This document shows positions 53,860 through 63,091 of a DNA stretch of 64,000 nt, in pieces. Under the pieces are notes generated by a model that was not told the DNA's origin, made no database searches, and was given only the letters and a program-made list of their open reading frames with translations. Origin of the DNA: Streptomyces abyssomicinicus (GTDB lineage: Bacteria; Actinomycetota; Actinomycetes; Streptomycetales; Streptomycetaceae); contig NZ_BBZI01000006.1 in NCBI RefSeq assembly GCF_008974245.1, positions 657,125 to 721,124 on the forward strand. Reading direction: 5' to 3'. The first letter of the stretch is position 1, and every line of letters starts with the position of its first letter. The position numbers and the translations under genes were made by a program.

Positions 53860-54759
53860 ATGCAGGGCACGCCCGTCGACCGCGTCCCCGCGGCCGGCCG
53901 TCGCCGCCGCCGCTTCGATCTGCATTCCACGGCGATGCAGTTCGCCCTGCTCGCGGTGCTGGTCCTGATGGTGGGCCTGGTGGTGCGGGTGGCGGCCGGG
54001 GCGATCGGGCGCCGGCCGGGGTGGATCGCCGTGCTGGGCCTGCTGGTGGTGTTCGTGGTCCTCGCGGCTCGCAGGCGGCGGCGCCGCCGCACGGTGGCCG
54101 GGCTGGCCCGGACCACCGCCGAGGCGCTCGACCGTGCCACCGAGACGGCCCTCGGCGAACTCGGGCCGGCCGCCGGGAGTCCCGTGGGCGCGCCGGTGGC
54201 CGCGACCGCCGCCGCGCCGGGGCCGGCGGCCACGGCGGTGGCAGCGCCCGGTGCGCCCCACGCCACCGCGGACCCGGCGGCGGAGCCCGTCGCCGACTCC
54301 GCTGCGGAGCCCGCGGCGGAGCCCACCGTGGTGCTCCCGCCGCACCACCCGGGCATCCCGCTGCCCGACTACGACTCCCTGGACCCCTACGAGTTCGAGC
54401 AGGCCGTGGCCGCGCTGTGCGAGCGGGACGGCTGCACCGGCGTCGAGGTGGTGGGCGGCGCGGGCGACCTGGGCGCCGACGTCCTCGCCGTGACCCCGGA
54501 CGGACGCCGCGTCGTCCTGCAGTGCAAGCGGTACGGCGCCGGCAACAAGGTCGGCTCCCAGGACCTCCAGCGCTTCGGCGGCACCTGCTTCACCGTCCAC
54601 GAGGCCCATCTGGCCGTCCTCGTCACCACCAGCGACTTCACCGCCCCGGCCCTGGAGTACGCCGAACGGTGCGGCATCCTCTGCCTGGACCGTGAGGCGC
54701 TGCTCGCCTGGACCGTGGGCAGCGGCCCGGCGCCGTGGGGGCTCGCCGCGGGCGGCTGA
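53860..54759 (+). CDS. Membrane-anchored Mrr-like restriction endonuclease domain protein
   Basis: This 299-residue protein starts at the ATG at 53860, preceded by GGAGGAGGGA. Two membrane helices (about 26-47 and 55-70) are followed by a basic RRRRRRR stretch and an Ala/Pro-rich linker (about 105-165). A C-terminal Mrr-type endonuclease fold has DPYEFEQAVAAL (Glu180), GDLGADV (Asp207) and LQCKRYG (Gln221, Lys223), the PD-(D/E)XK pattern. The catalytic residues look intact. No methyltransferase or other restriction gene adjoins it. Such membrane Mrr proteins are common in Streptomyces; whether they restrict foreign DNA is not established. Confidence 0.85.
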   Translation: MQGTPVDRVPAAGRRRRRFDLHSTAMQFALLAVLVLMVGLVVRVAAGAIGRRPGWIAVLGLLVVFVVLAARRRRRRRTVAGLARTTAEALDRATETALGELGPAAGSPVGAPVAATAAAPGPAATAVAAPGAPHATADPAAEPVADSAAEPAAEPTVVLPPHHPGIPLPDYDSLDPYEFEQAVAALCERDGCTGVEVVGGAGDLGADVLAVTPDGRRVVLQCKRYGAGNKVGSQDLQRFGGTCFTVHEAHLAVLVTTSDFTAPALEYAERCGILCLDREALLAWTVGSGPAPWGLAAGG

Positions 54760-54838
54760 CCGGCGACCGGTGCCGCCGGCGGTGGGCCGTGGGCCGTGGG
54801 CCGCCAGTCGCCGGCCGTGGGCCCTGGGCCGCCGGCCG

Positions 54839-56128
54839 TCAGTACCGTGCGCCCAGGACGCGCCGTGCCACCTTCCGCCGCGCGTCGGCGAGTTCGTCCG
54901 CGATCCGCGCCTCGCGCGCGGTGTCGACGACGATCCGGGCGGGCCCGGCGGGGCCGAGCGTGAGGCAGTGGCGGCGCAGGTGGGTGGGCGGATGCGTGGC
55001 GTCGACCGTGTGGCCGCGGCGCGTGCCGGCCCGGCGCAGGCGGTCGAACTCGTGCTCCGGCACGGAGCCGACGTGGGCGACCAGCCGGTCCCAGAGCCCG
55101 TCGGCCGGGTCCGGCGCGCCCGCCGCCCGGGAGGTCCGCAGCGCGGTGCGGTTGCGCTCGCGGGCCAGCGCGGTGAGCACCGAGTCCGCGACCAGGTGCC
55201 GGTCGATCACCCCGATCGCCCCCTCCCTGCCGCCGACCTCCGCGGAGACGCGGTCGGCGAGGTACTCGCCGCGCTGGCCGGCGCGCAGGGTGAGCTGGTC
55301 CAGCAGCAGGCGCAGCCCCTGCACCAGGAGCCAGGGGAGGAAGGTGATCACATTGACGGCGACGACGGTCCAGGCGTCCGGCCGCGGAGTCGGGGCGAGG
55401 AAGTACCACCAGGCCTCCAGCGACTGCTCCGCCGTCCAGGTCAGCCGCCCGTGCCGGGTGTCGCCGTTGGCGAAGTGACCCAGTTCGTGGCCGAGGAGGG
55501 CGGTCCGCTGCGGTGGCGTCAGCACCTCCCACAGCGGCAGGCCGATGGTGAGCAGGCGGTGCCCGCGCAGGCCGTAGGCGCAGACGGACGCGTTGAACTC
55601 GTCGTCGACCGCGATCAGGTCGACGCCGCGGGTCCCGGCCGCCTCGGCGACCTCGTCGACCAGGGCGAACAGCGCGGGCGCGTCGTCGCGGCGCAGCAGC
55701 GGGACGTCGTCGGGCGCCTCGCCGAAGCGGGGACGCAACGGCCAGGCGACGCAGAGCAGCAGCAGCCCGAGCACCGGCAGCGGCGTCCCCCAGCCCGCGA
55801 CCAGGCACCACGCCCCGAGCACCACCAGCGTCACGGTCACGCCGTGGACCAGTACCGCGAGGACCTGGGCCAGCACCGACGCCACGTCACGGCGCGCCTT
55901 CAGCGGGACTCCGTCGGCCACCTCCCGCAGCAGCCGCTCCCCGTGCCGGCGGGCCAGTTCCCGCCGCCGCCTCTCCAGCAGCCCCGGCGGCTCCCCCTCC
56001 GCCGCCCGGACCGGGTCGACGTTCCATTCGCACGCGGCGCACCACACGGTGAACCGGGCGTCGACCGGCATCCGTGCCCCGCACTCGGGGCACGGCCGAG
56101 CAGTCCGCTCGGCGGCAGCGGCAGTCAT
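54839..56128 (-). CDS. M48-family membrane zinc metalloprotease
   Basis: This 429-residue protein has an N-terminal zinc ribbon (CPECG at 13-17, CAAC at 30-33). Two hydrophobic segments (about 84-108 and 110-130) precede the M48 protease domain with HELGH at 214-218 and a further membrane stretch (VITFLPWLLVQGLRLLL). GEYLADRVSAEVGG supplies the third zinc ligand. The ATG at 56128 has AGGAGGA upstream. The family resembles HtpX/Ste24 and probably degrades or processes membrane proteins. The N-terminal zinc ribbon is an extra. Confidence 0.88.
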   Translation of the reverse strand: MTAAAAERTARPCPECGARMPVDARFTVWCAACEWNVDPVRAAEGEPPGLLERRRRELARRHGERLLREVADGVPLKARRDVASVLAQVLAVLVHGVTVTLVVLGAWCLVAGWGTPLPVLGLLLLCVAWPLRPRFGEAPDDVPLLRRDDAPALFALVDEVAEAAGTRGVDLIAVDDEFNASVCAYGLRGHRLLTIGLPLWEVLTPPQRTALLGHELGHFANGDTRHGRLTWTAEQSLEAWWYFLAPTPRPDAWTVVAVNVITFLPWLLVQGLRLLLDQLTLRAGQRGEYLADRVSAEVGGREGAIGVIDRHLVADSVLTALARERNRTALRTSRAAGAPDPADGLWDRLVAHVGSVPEHEFDRLRRAGTRRGHTVDATHPPTHLRRHCLTLGPAGPARIVVDTAREARIADELADARRKVARRVLGARY

Positions 56129-56247
56129 GTAGGGGGTTTCCTCCTCCGACGACGACCCCAGGCGGGCCGTACTCCAGTTCGACGGCGGCACATCCTCACA
56201 CGCCCGCCTCCTGACCGCCCCTCATATACGCCGGCCCGTAACGCTTC

Positions 56248-57144
56248 TCACGCCCGGGCCCGCTGGGTGACGGCGATGCAGGCGAGGACGACCAGGGCGG
56301 TCACCGGGGCGAGGGGCGAGAGGTCCTCGCCGAGCAGCAGGACCGCCCAGCCGAGGGTCAGCAGGGGCTGTGCGAGCTGGAGCTGACTGGCGCGGGGCAC
56401 GCCGATGACGCCCATCCCCCGGTACCAGACCACGAAGCCGCCGAACTGCGAGACCGCGGCCGCGTACGCCATTCCGGCCACCGCCCGCCCGGTGAGCCGG
56501 ACCGGTTCCACGGGCAGGGCGAGGGCCGTGACCAGCGCCGAGACGGGGAAGGCGGCCACCACGCCCCAGGCGATGACCTGCCAGCCCGGCATGTGCGCGG
56601 TCAGCCGCCCGCCCTGGGCGTACCCGGCGGCGCAGACCAGCAGGGCGCCGAAGAGACAGAGGTCGCCCACGGTCGGCACGCCGCCGCTCTGCCCCAGCGT
56701 GAAGGCCAGCACGGCGAGGGCGCCCGCGCCCGCGGCCGCCCAGAAGGCGCGGGAGGGGCGCCGTCCGGTGAGGGCGGAGGAGATCACGGCGGTGGCCAGC
56801 GGCAGCAGGCCGATGACCACGGCGGAGTGCGCGGTGCCGGACGTCCGCAGCGCCAGCGTGGTCAGCAGGGGGAAGCCGACGACACAGCCGCCGGCCACGG
56901 TCAGCAGTGCGGGCCAGTGCGCGCGGGCCGGGAGCGGCACCCGCGCGAGGCGCAGGCAGAGGGCGGCGAGCAGCCCGGCCAGCAGGCCCCGCACCCCGGT
57001 GGCCGTCCACGGGCCGAAGCCGTCCAGGGCCCATACCGTGGCCGGGAAGGTCAGCGAGAACGAGACCACGCCCAGGGCGGCGGGGACGGTACCGCTGCGG
57101 AAGTCCGACGTGGCGATCAGAGTAGCGCTATCGTGTGCTGTCAT
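56248..57144 (-). CDS. EamA/DMT-family drug/metabolite transporter
   Basis: This 298-residue protein has ten predicted helices in two EamA repeats (for example GVRGLLAGLLAALCLRL and PRASQLQLAQPLLTLGWAVL). It should transport a small metabolite or drug across the membrane. The ATG at 57144 overlaps head-to-head with the ATG of the divergent MocR regulator (57143), both using the CATG at 57142-57145. If that start is right, the promoter of each gene lies within the other. A start some 10 codons downstream is conceivable, but no good codon is seen. It is likely regulated by the MocR neighbour. Confidence 0.87.
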   Translation of the reverse strand: MTAHDSATLIATSDFRSGTVPAALGVVSFSLTFPATVWALDGFGPWTATGVRGLLAGLLAALCLRLARVPLPARAHWPALLTVAGGCVVGFPLLTTLALRTSGTAHSAVVIGLLPLATAVISSALTGRRPSRAFWAAAGAGALAVLAFTLGQSGGVPTVGDLCLFGALLVCAAGYAQGGRLTAHMPGWQVIAWGVVAAFPVSALVTALALPVEPVRLTGRAVAGMAYAAAVSQFGGFVVWYRGMGVIGVPRASQLQLAQPLLTLGWAVLLLGEDLSPLAPVTALVVLACIAVTQRARA

Positions 57145-57145
57145 G
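57120..57145. promoter_or_regulatory. Shared divergent control region of the EamA/MocR pair
   Basis: The MocR gene has TATCGT (57129-57134) about 8 nt before its ATG, fitting the -10 box of a leaderless promoter. An 8-bp palindrome, TAGCGCTA (57123-57130), adjoins it and is a candidate operator. Both ATGs share CATG. Confidence 0.45.
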
Positions 57146-58633
57146 ACGAACAGTAGCAGTGTGGATCGGCTGGCCGCGATCCTGCGCAACCAGCTGGAAC
57201 ACTGCGCGCCCGGGCGGAAGTTGCCGTCCAGTCGCGAGCTGACCGCCGCCCACCAGGTGAGTCCCGTGACGGTGTCCCGCGCGATCGCCGTGCTGACCGC
57301 CGAGGGCCTGGTCGTGGCCCGCCCCGGTGCGGGTGTCTTCAAGGCCACCGCCCCGCCCGCCGCTACCGTGCTCGGCGACGTGTCGTGGCAGGAGGTGGCG
57401 CTGAGCGCGGACCCGCCGCACAACGCCGTGGACGTCGGGCCGCGGGCCGCCGACGCCTCCGGCATCCTGGCCACCCTGTCCGCGCCGCCGCCCGAGATCA
57501 TCGACCTCAGCGGCGGCTACCCGCACGCCTGCATGCAGCCGGAGCGCGCCCTGGCCTCCGCGCTGGCGCGGGCCGGCCGGCGCCCCGGCACCTGGTCCCG
57601 TCCGCCCATGGAGGGCCTGCCCGAGCTGCGGGAGTGGTTCGCCCGCGACATCGGCGGCCCATCGGGCCCGCTGGCCGCCTCCGACGTGCTGATCACCTCC
57701 GGCGGCCAGGTGGCGCTGACCACCGCGCTCCGCGCGCTGACCGCCCCCGGCTCACCCGTGCTCGTCGAGTCGCCGACCTACCCGGGCACCCTCGCCGTCG
57801 CACGCGCCGCCGGGCTGCGGCCGGTGCCGGTGCCCGTGGACGCCGACGGGATCCGCCCCGACCTGCTGGCCGACGCGTTCGCGGCCACCCGCGCCCGGCT
57901 GGTGGTCTGCCAGCCCCTCTTCCACAACCCGACGGGCACGGCCCTCGCCGGGCCCCGCCGGGCCGAGGTGCTGCGCATCGCGCGCCGGGCGGGCGCCTTC
58001 GTCGTCGAGGACGACTTCGCCCGCCGCCTGGTGCACGCGGACTCCCCCGCCCCGCCGCCCCCGCTGGCCGCCGAGGACCCCGACGGGGTGGTCGTCCACA
58101 TCCGCTCCCTCACCAAGTCCTCCGCGCCGAGCCTGCGCGTCGGCGCCCTCACCGCCCGCGGCCCGGCCCTGGAGCGGCTGCGCGCGGTGCACGCCGTGGA
58201 CAGCCTCTTCGTGCCGCGCCCGCTCCAGGAGACCGCCCTCGAGCTGGTCTCCTCCCCCGCCTGGCCCCGCCACCTGCGCGCCCTGGCCACCGCCCTGCGC
58301 GACCGCCGCACGGCCCTGCTGGCCGCCCTGGCCGCACACCTCCCCGGTCTGCTGCCGCAGCGGGCTCCCCAGGGCGGCTTCCACCTCTGGCTCCGCCTGC
58401 CGGGCGGCGCCGACGAGCGCGCCGTCGCCGCCGGAGCCCTCCGTCTCGGGGTCGCCGTCACGCCCGGCACCCACTACTTCGCCGCCGAGCCGCCCGCGCC
58501 CCATCTGCGTCTGAGCTACGTCAGCACCCCCGGCGCGGCCCAACTGGAGGACGGCGTACAGCGGTTGGCGCAAGCCCTCGACGGCACGCCGGCCGGGCCC
58601 TTCGGCGGGCCCCGGTTCGCAACGAATGCGTGA
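57143..58633 (+). CDS. MocR-family regulator (GntR HTH + aminotransferase-like domain)
   Basis: This 496-residue regulator has an N-terminal GntR winged helix (about 1-75, PSSRELTAAHQVSPVTVSRA) and a fold-type I aminotransferase-like domain. The domain has SGGQVALTTALRALT, the HNPTGTAL motif and the PLP-binding Lys325 in SLTKSS. MocR proteins sense PLP or amino acids (PdxR, GabR). It is divergent from an EamA transporter with overlapping start codons, so control of that exporter by an amino-acid-like effector is likely. No ribosome binding site precedes the ATG, consistent with a leaderless transcript. Confidence 0.9.
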   Translation: MTNSSSVDRLAAILRNQLEHCAPGRKLPSSRELTAAHQVSPVTVSRAIAVLTAEGLVVARPGAGVFKATAPPAATVLGDVSWQEVALSADPPHNAVDVGPRAADASGILATLSAPPPEIIDLSGGYPHACMQPERALASALARAGRRPGTWSRPPMEGLPELREWFARDIGGPSGPLAASDVLITSGGQVALTTALRALTAPGSPVLVESPTYPGTLAVARAAGLRPVPVPVDADGIRPDLLADAFAATRARLVVCQPLFHNPTGTALAGPRRAEVLRIARRAGAFVVEDDFARRLVHADSPAPPPPLAAEDPDGVVVHIRSLTKSSAPSLRVGALTARGPALERLRAVHAVDSLFVPRPLQETALELVSSPAWPRHLRALATALRDRRTALLAALAAHLPGLLPQRAPQGGFHLWLRLPGGADERAVAAGALRLGVAVTPGTHYFAAEPPAPHLRLSYVSTPGAAQLEDGVQRLAQALDGTPAGPFGGPRFATNA

Positions 58634-58749
58634 TCAAAATTTACTGCACACCGACAAGCGTGATCCCTTACGCTGCCGTGCGGCCTTCCCCCTCGGGGCA
58701 TGTGCCTCATCCACGACACACCCATGTCCACACCCCAGGGGGGGCTCCC

Positions 58750-59190
58750 ATGGAACGCCTTTTCGCGATCAGACAGTTCCTGATCATGATCGTCGCGCTG
58801 GTCGGCGGCGTCGGCCTCATCGTCTTCAGCGTCATCCGCGCGGACACCCAGGTGACCGGCACCCCGGGCCAGTTCACGGCCCAGCAGTGCGAGACCGAGA
58901 AGACCCGCCGCAGCGGCACCACCTACTCGTGCACCGGCTCGTTCGAGGCCGACGACAAGTCGTTCACGATCGCGTCCGTCGAGGTGGACACCAACTTCGA
59001 CTCCGAGCCCACCTCCCCGGTGGCGACCAAGGTGGAGGGCCCCGACGCCACCACCGCCGTCGTCGACGACTACAAGAAGTGGGCCATCCCGGGCGGCACC
59101 GGCGTGATCATCCTGATCTTCGGCATCTTCATGCTCCGCGGCCGGATCCGCTCCCGCCGGGAGGACAGGGCCGAGGCCGCCGCGGTCTGA
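58750..59190 (+). CDS. Small membrane protein with extracytoplasmic loop (146 aa)
   Basis: This 146-residue protein has helices at about 9-29 (LIMIVALVGGVGLIVFSVI) and 114-131 (GTGVIILIFGIFML). They flank an extracytoplasmic loop containing two cysteines (QQCETEK, YSCTGSF) that may form a disulfide. A basic cytoplasmic tail RGRIRSRRED ends it. The long frame upstream belongs to the shadow of mocR. I do not recognise the family. It is followed by a bidirectional terminator. Confidence 0.78.
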   Translation: MERLFAIRQFLIMIVALVGGVGLIVFSVIRADTQVTGTPGQFTAQQCETEKTRRSGTTYSCTGSFEADDKSFTIASVEVDTNFDSEPTSPVATKVEGPDATTAVVDDYKKWAIPGGTGVIILIFGIFMLRGRIRSRREDRAEAAAV

Positions 59191-59210
59191 CGCCGGCGTC
59201 CCGGCCTCGT

Positions 59211-59251
59211 CCGAAGGGCGTCCCGCACGTACGGTGCGGGACGCCCTTCGG
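59211..59251. terminator. Bidirectional terminator between convergent genes
   Basis: An 18-bp perfect stem (arms 59211-59228 and 59234-59251, beginning CCGAAGGGCGTCCCGCAC) with a 5-nt loop sits between the small membrane protein gene and the M28 aminopeptidase gene. Confidence 0.8.
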
Positions 59252-59294
59252 CGTGCGAGGACCGGACGGGCCGGAAGGTCAGCAGGCCGGAAGG

Positions 59295-60773
<1,479 letters not shown>

Positions 60774-60930
60774 CCCGATGCTCAGCGATTTGTCAGTGTC
60801 CCGTCAAGAGCGTCTTCCGGACGCCCCGGTCGGCGGCCCTCGCGGACTCGGACCTCCGCCCGTGCCCGTGCCCGTGCGACGCGGGGCGCCGGGCGCGGGC
60901 GGAGGATCCGCACGCCGATGAGGAGGCGGG

Positions 60931-61320
60931 TCAGGCGGTGACGAAGTCCATGTCGGCGGCGACCCAGTTGCCGCTGGAGCCGTAGTGGGTCGTGATCACC
61001 AGCTTGGTGCCCTCCGGCAGGTCCCCGGTCTTCCAGGGGGAGCAGTAGCCGGCGGCGTGGCCGGAGGTGCTCACCTCGCGGTAGCTGCCGCCCGAGTAGG
61101 TGGTGAGCACGGCCCGCACGGCGTACCCGTCGGCCTTGGTGTCGCACACCCGTAACGCGTCGCCCGGGGTGGATCCGCTGGGGTCGGACTGCCAGTAGGC
61201 GTATCCCGTGCCGTCCGCGGGGATCTGGGTGGCCGCGGACGCCGACGTGGCGGTACCGAGCATCAGGACGAAACCGGCCACGGCGGTCAGGACGGCCCTG
61301 GGCTTGTGGTTGATGTTCAT
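60931..61320 (-). CDS. Small secreted protein of unknown function (129 aa)
   Basis: This 129-residue protein has a clear signal peptide (MNINHKPRAVLTAVAGFVLM, cleavage near SASAAT). The mature part of about 95 residues contains two cysteines (RVCDTK, AGYCSPW) probably forming one disulfide, and many Tyr/Gly/Ser residues (YAYWQSDPSGS, TTYSGGSYREVS). The ATG at 61320 has GGGGAGA 8 nt upstream. It is not a recognised enzyme; it looks like a small beta-rich secreted protein. It may be co-transcribed with the aminopeptidase 283 bp downstream, but nothing proves this. Confidence 0.78.
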   Translation of the reverse strand: MNINHKPRAVLTAVAGFVLMLGTATSASAATQIPADGTGYAYWQSDPSGSTPGDALRVCDTKADGYAVRAVLTTYSGGSYREVSTSGHAAGYCSPWKTGDLPEGTKLVITTHYGSSGNWVAADMDFVTA

Positions 61321-61583
61321 GGGCGTTCTCCCCTCTCTGCCGGAGCGCACCGCGCGCTCCGTCGCGGAGGGAAGCCTTCAGCACCGCCGCGGGGGCGGCC
61401 AAGCGCTTCCGGAGGGGTCGACGGAATCCGATCGCCGGGCGGCGGGCCGGGCGGCGGCCGCGCGGACCCCATAGGTCACGGTGACACCGGGTGCCGCACT
61501 CGTCACGGGGTGCGAGGGACGGGGCGGCGATGACGTGGAGGCGATGGCCGAAGTGGATCCCCCGCGAAGCCCCTCTCCGCGGA

Positions 61584-61889
61584 TCAGCGCTCCCCGCGCT
61601 CCAGGCGGTGCTCCGTCAGCTCCAGGTCGATGAAGGCCCCGACCATGGCCCGCCAGACGGCCTCCGCGACGACCGGGCTGAGCCCCGCCCTCCGCGCCTC
61701 GGCGCGCGCCGCCGCGACGACGCGCTCCGCGCGGTCGGGGGCGCGCACCGCCTGCTCGTCCTTCTTGAGGCCGGCCGCCTCCCGGACCAGCCTCTCGCGC
61801 CGGGCCAGGAGTTGGACCAGGTCCGCGTCGAGGGCGTCGATGCGCTCACGGATCTCGGTCAGGGAGGCGGAAGCTCGGTGCTGCGACAT
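61584..61889 (-). CDS. Chorismate mutase, AroQ type
   Basis: This 101-residue all-helical protein contains SLTEIRERIDALDADLVQLL, then ARRERLVREAAGLKKDE, and VRAPDRAERVVAAARAEARR. That is the standard AroQ arrangement with the active-site Arg, Lys and Glu/Gln residues. It converts chorismate to prephenate for Phe/Tyr synthesis in the cytosol. A start at 61898 (three codons upstream) is equally possible. It lies downstream of the hydrolase gene on the same strand with a 59-nt gap. The pairing has no obvious metabolic sense. Confidence 0.9.
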   Translation of the reverse strand: MSQHRASASLTEIRERIDALDADLVQLLARRERLVREAAGLKKDEQAVRAPDRAERVVAAARAEARRAGLSPVVAEAVWRAMVGAFIDLELTEHRLERGER

Positions 61890-61948
61890 GGGCGCCATCG
61901 TCGCACCTCACTCGGGGGCGCGCGGACCTCCTCGCACGCCCCCGGCGG

Positions 61949-63049
61949 TCACCCGCCGACCCTGTCCGGGCCGGCGCCGGGCCGGTCCGGGAACTCCGCC
62001 TTCCCGGCGTCGTCCCGGCCGTGCCGGGCCCTGGCCAGGGCCGGGGCGGCGGGCGCGCCCTCCAGGTGGGTGACGAACTCGCGGACCATGCCGGCCACGA
62101 CCGGCCCCTTCCTCAGCAGCGCCGCCCAGTGCGTGGCGGACAGTTCGCGGCGCCACAGGTTCGGGGCCCACTCCTCCAGCCCCTCGGTCAGGGCCGGGCT
62201 GACGAACCGGTCCCTGGTGAGGGTGACGACCTGGACCGGCACGGCGGTCGGACGCGGGCGGGGCCTGAGCAGCCGGGGCAGCATGTTGGCGCGGTAGAGC
62301 AGGATGCCGCGCACCGCGTCGGAGGCGATCGTGGTATGCGGGTGGCCGGGGCGCGGGGCGACGCCCTCGGACACCCGCAGCACGGTTCCCCAGGCGCGGG
62401 CCAGCCCCAGCCGCCAGGCGGCGGGCGCCACCACCGGCAGGTGGAAGACGTAGATGTACCAGGAGTGCAGCGCCTGGGAGGCCAGCTGGAGCAGGTGGCG
62501 CGGAGTGGGGCGGCGCAGGCGGCGGCGCAGCCAGTGGCCCATGTGGTCCAGGCACGGTCCCGACATGGTGGTGTACGAGGCGATCCGCCCGGCGGCCTTC
62601 GGGTCGGTCACCGCCTCCCACGACTGGATGGACCCCCAGTCGTGGGCGACGACGTGCACGGGCCGGCCGGGGCTGGTGGCGTCGGCCACCGCGTACAGGT
62701 CCCGGGCGAGGAACTCCAGGCGGTACGCGTCCTTGCCGGGCGGGGCGTCGGAGTCGCCGGCGCCGCGGACGTCGTAGCGCACCACGTGGTGGTCGGCCGC
62801 GAGCCGCTCCGCGACGTCGTCCCAGACGTGGTGGGTGTCCGGGTAGCCGTGCACGAGCAGCACGGTCGGGGCCGCCGGGTCGCCCTGCTCGTGGACGGCC
62901 AGGGTGACGTCGCCGCTCCGGACACGGGTGCGGCGCTTCTCCGCCGGGGCACGCACCGGCCCACGGCCAGGGACCTCGTGCGCGAGGAGGCCGTCGGCGG
63001 CGCCGCGGGGCGCCGGGCCGGAGCCCGGCTCGCTGTGGTCCTGGTTCAT
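61949..63049 (-). CDS. Alpha/beta hydrolase, epoxide-hydrolase (EphD) type without SDR domain
   Basis: This 366-residue hydrolase has the oxyanion motif HGYPDT (67-72) and nucleophile Asp137 in AHDWGS, the pattern of epoxide hydrolases and haloalkane dehalogenases. A late SATHWAALL supplies the catalytic His. The order RSGDVTLAVHEQGDPAAPTV resembles the N-terminal half of EphD-like proteins, which usually continue into a short-chain dehydrogenase domain. Here the chain ends in a low-complexity tail (about 335-366). A 42-nt gap separates it from the ferredoxin-reductase gene upstream, so the two are probably co-transcribed. Confidence 0.87.
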   Translation of the reverse strand: MNQDHSEPGSGPAPRGAADGLLAHEVPGRGPVRAPAEKRRTRVRSGDVTLAVHEQGDPAAPTVLLVHGYPDTHHVWDDVAERLAADHHVVRYDVRGAGDSDAPPGKDAYRLEFLARDLYAVADATSPGRPVHVVAHDWGSIQSWEAVTDPKAAGRIASYTTMSGPCLDHMGHWLRRRLRRPTPRHLLQLASQALHSWYIYVFHLPVVAPAAWRLGLARAWGTVLRVSEGVAPRPGHPHTTIASDAVRGILLYRANMLPRLLRPRPRPTAVPVQVVTLTRDRFVSPALTEGLEEWAPNLWRRELSATHWAALLRKGPVVAGMVREFVTHLEGAPAAPALARARHGRDDAGKAEFPDRPGAGPDRVGG

Positions 63050-63091
63050 GGCTGAGGGTCTCGCCTTCGTCGCGGGGTGCCGTCGGGGATG

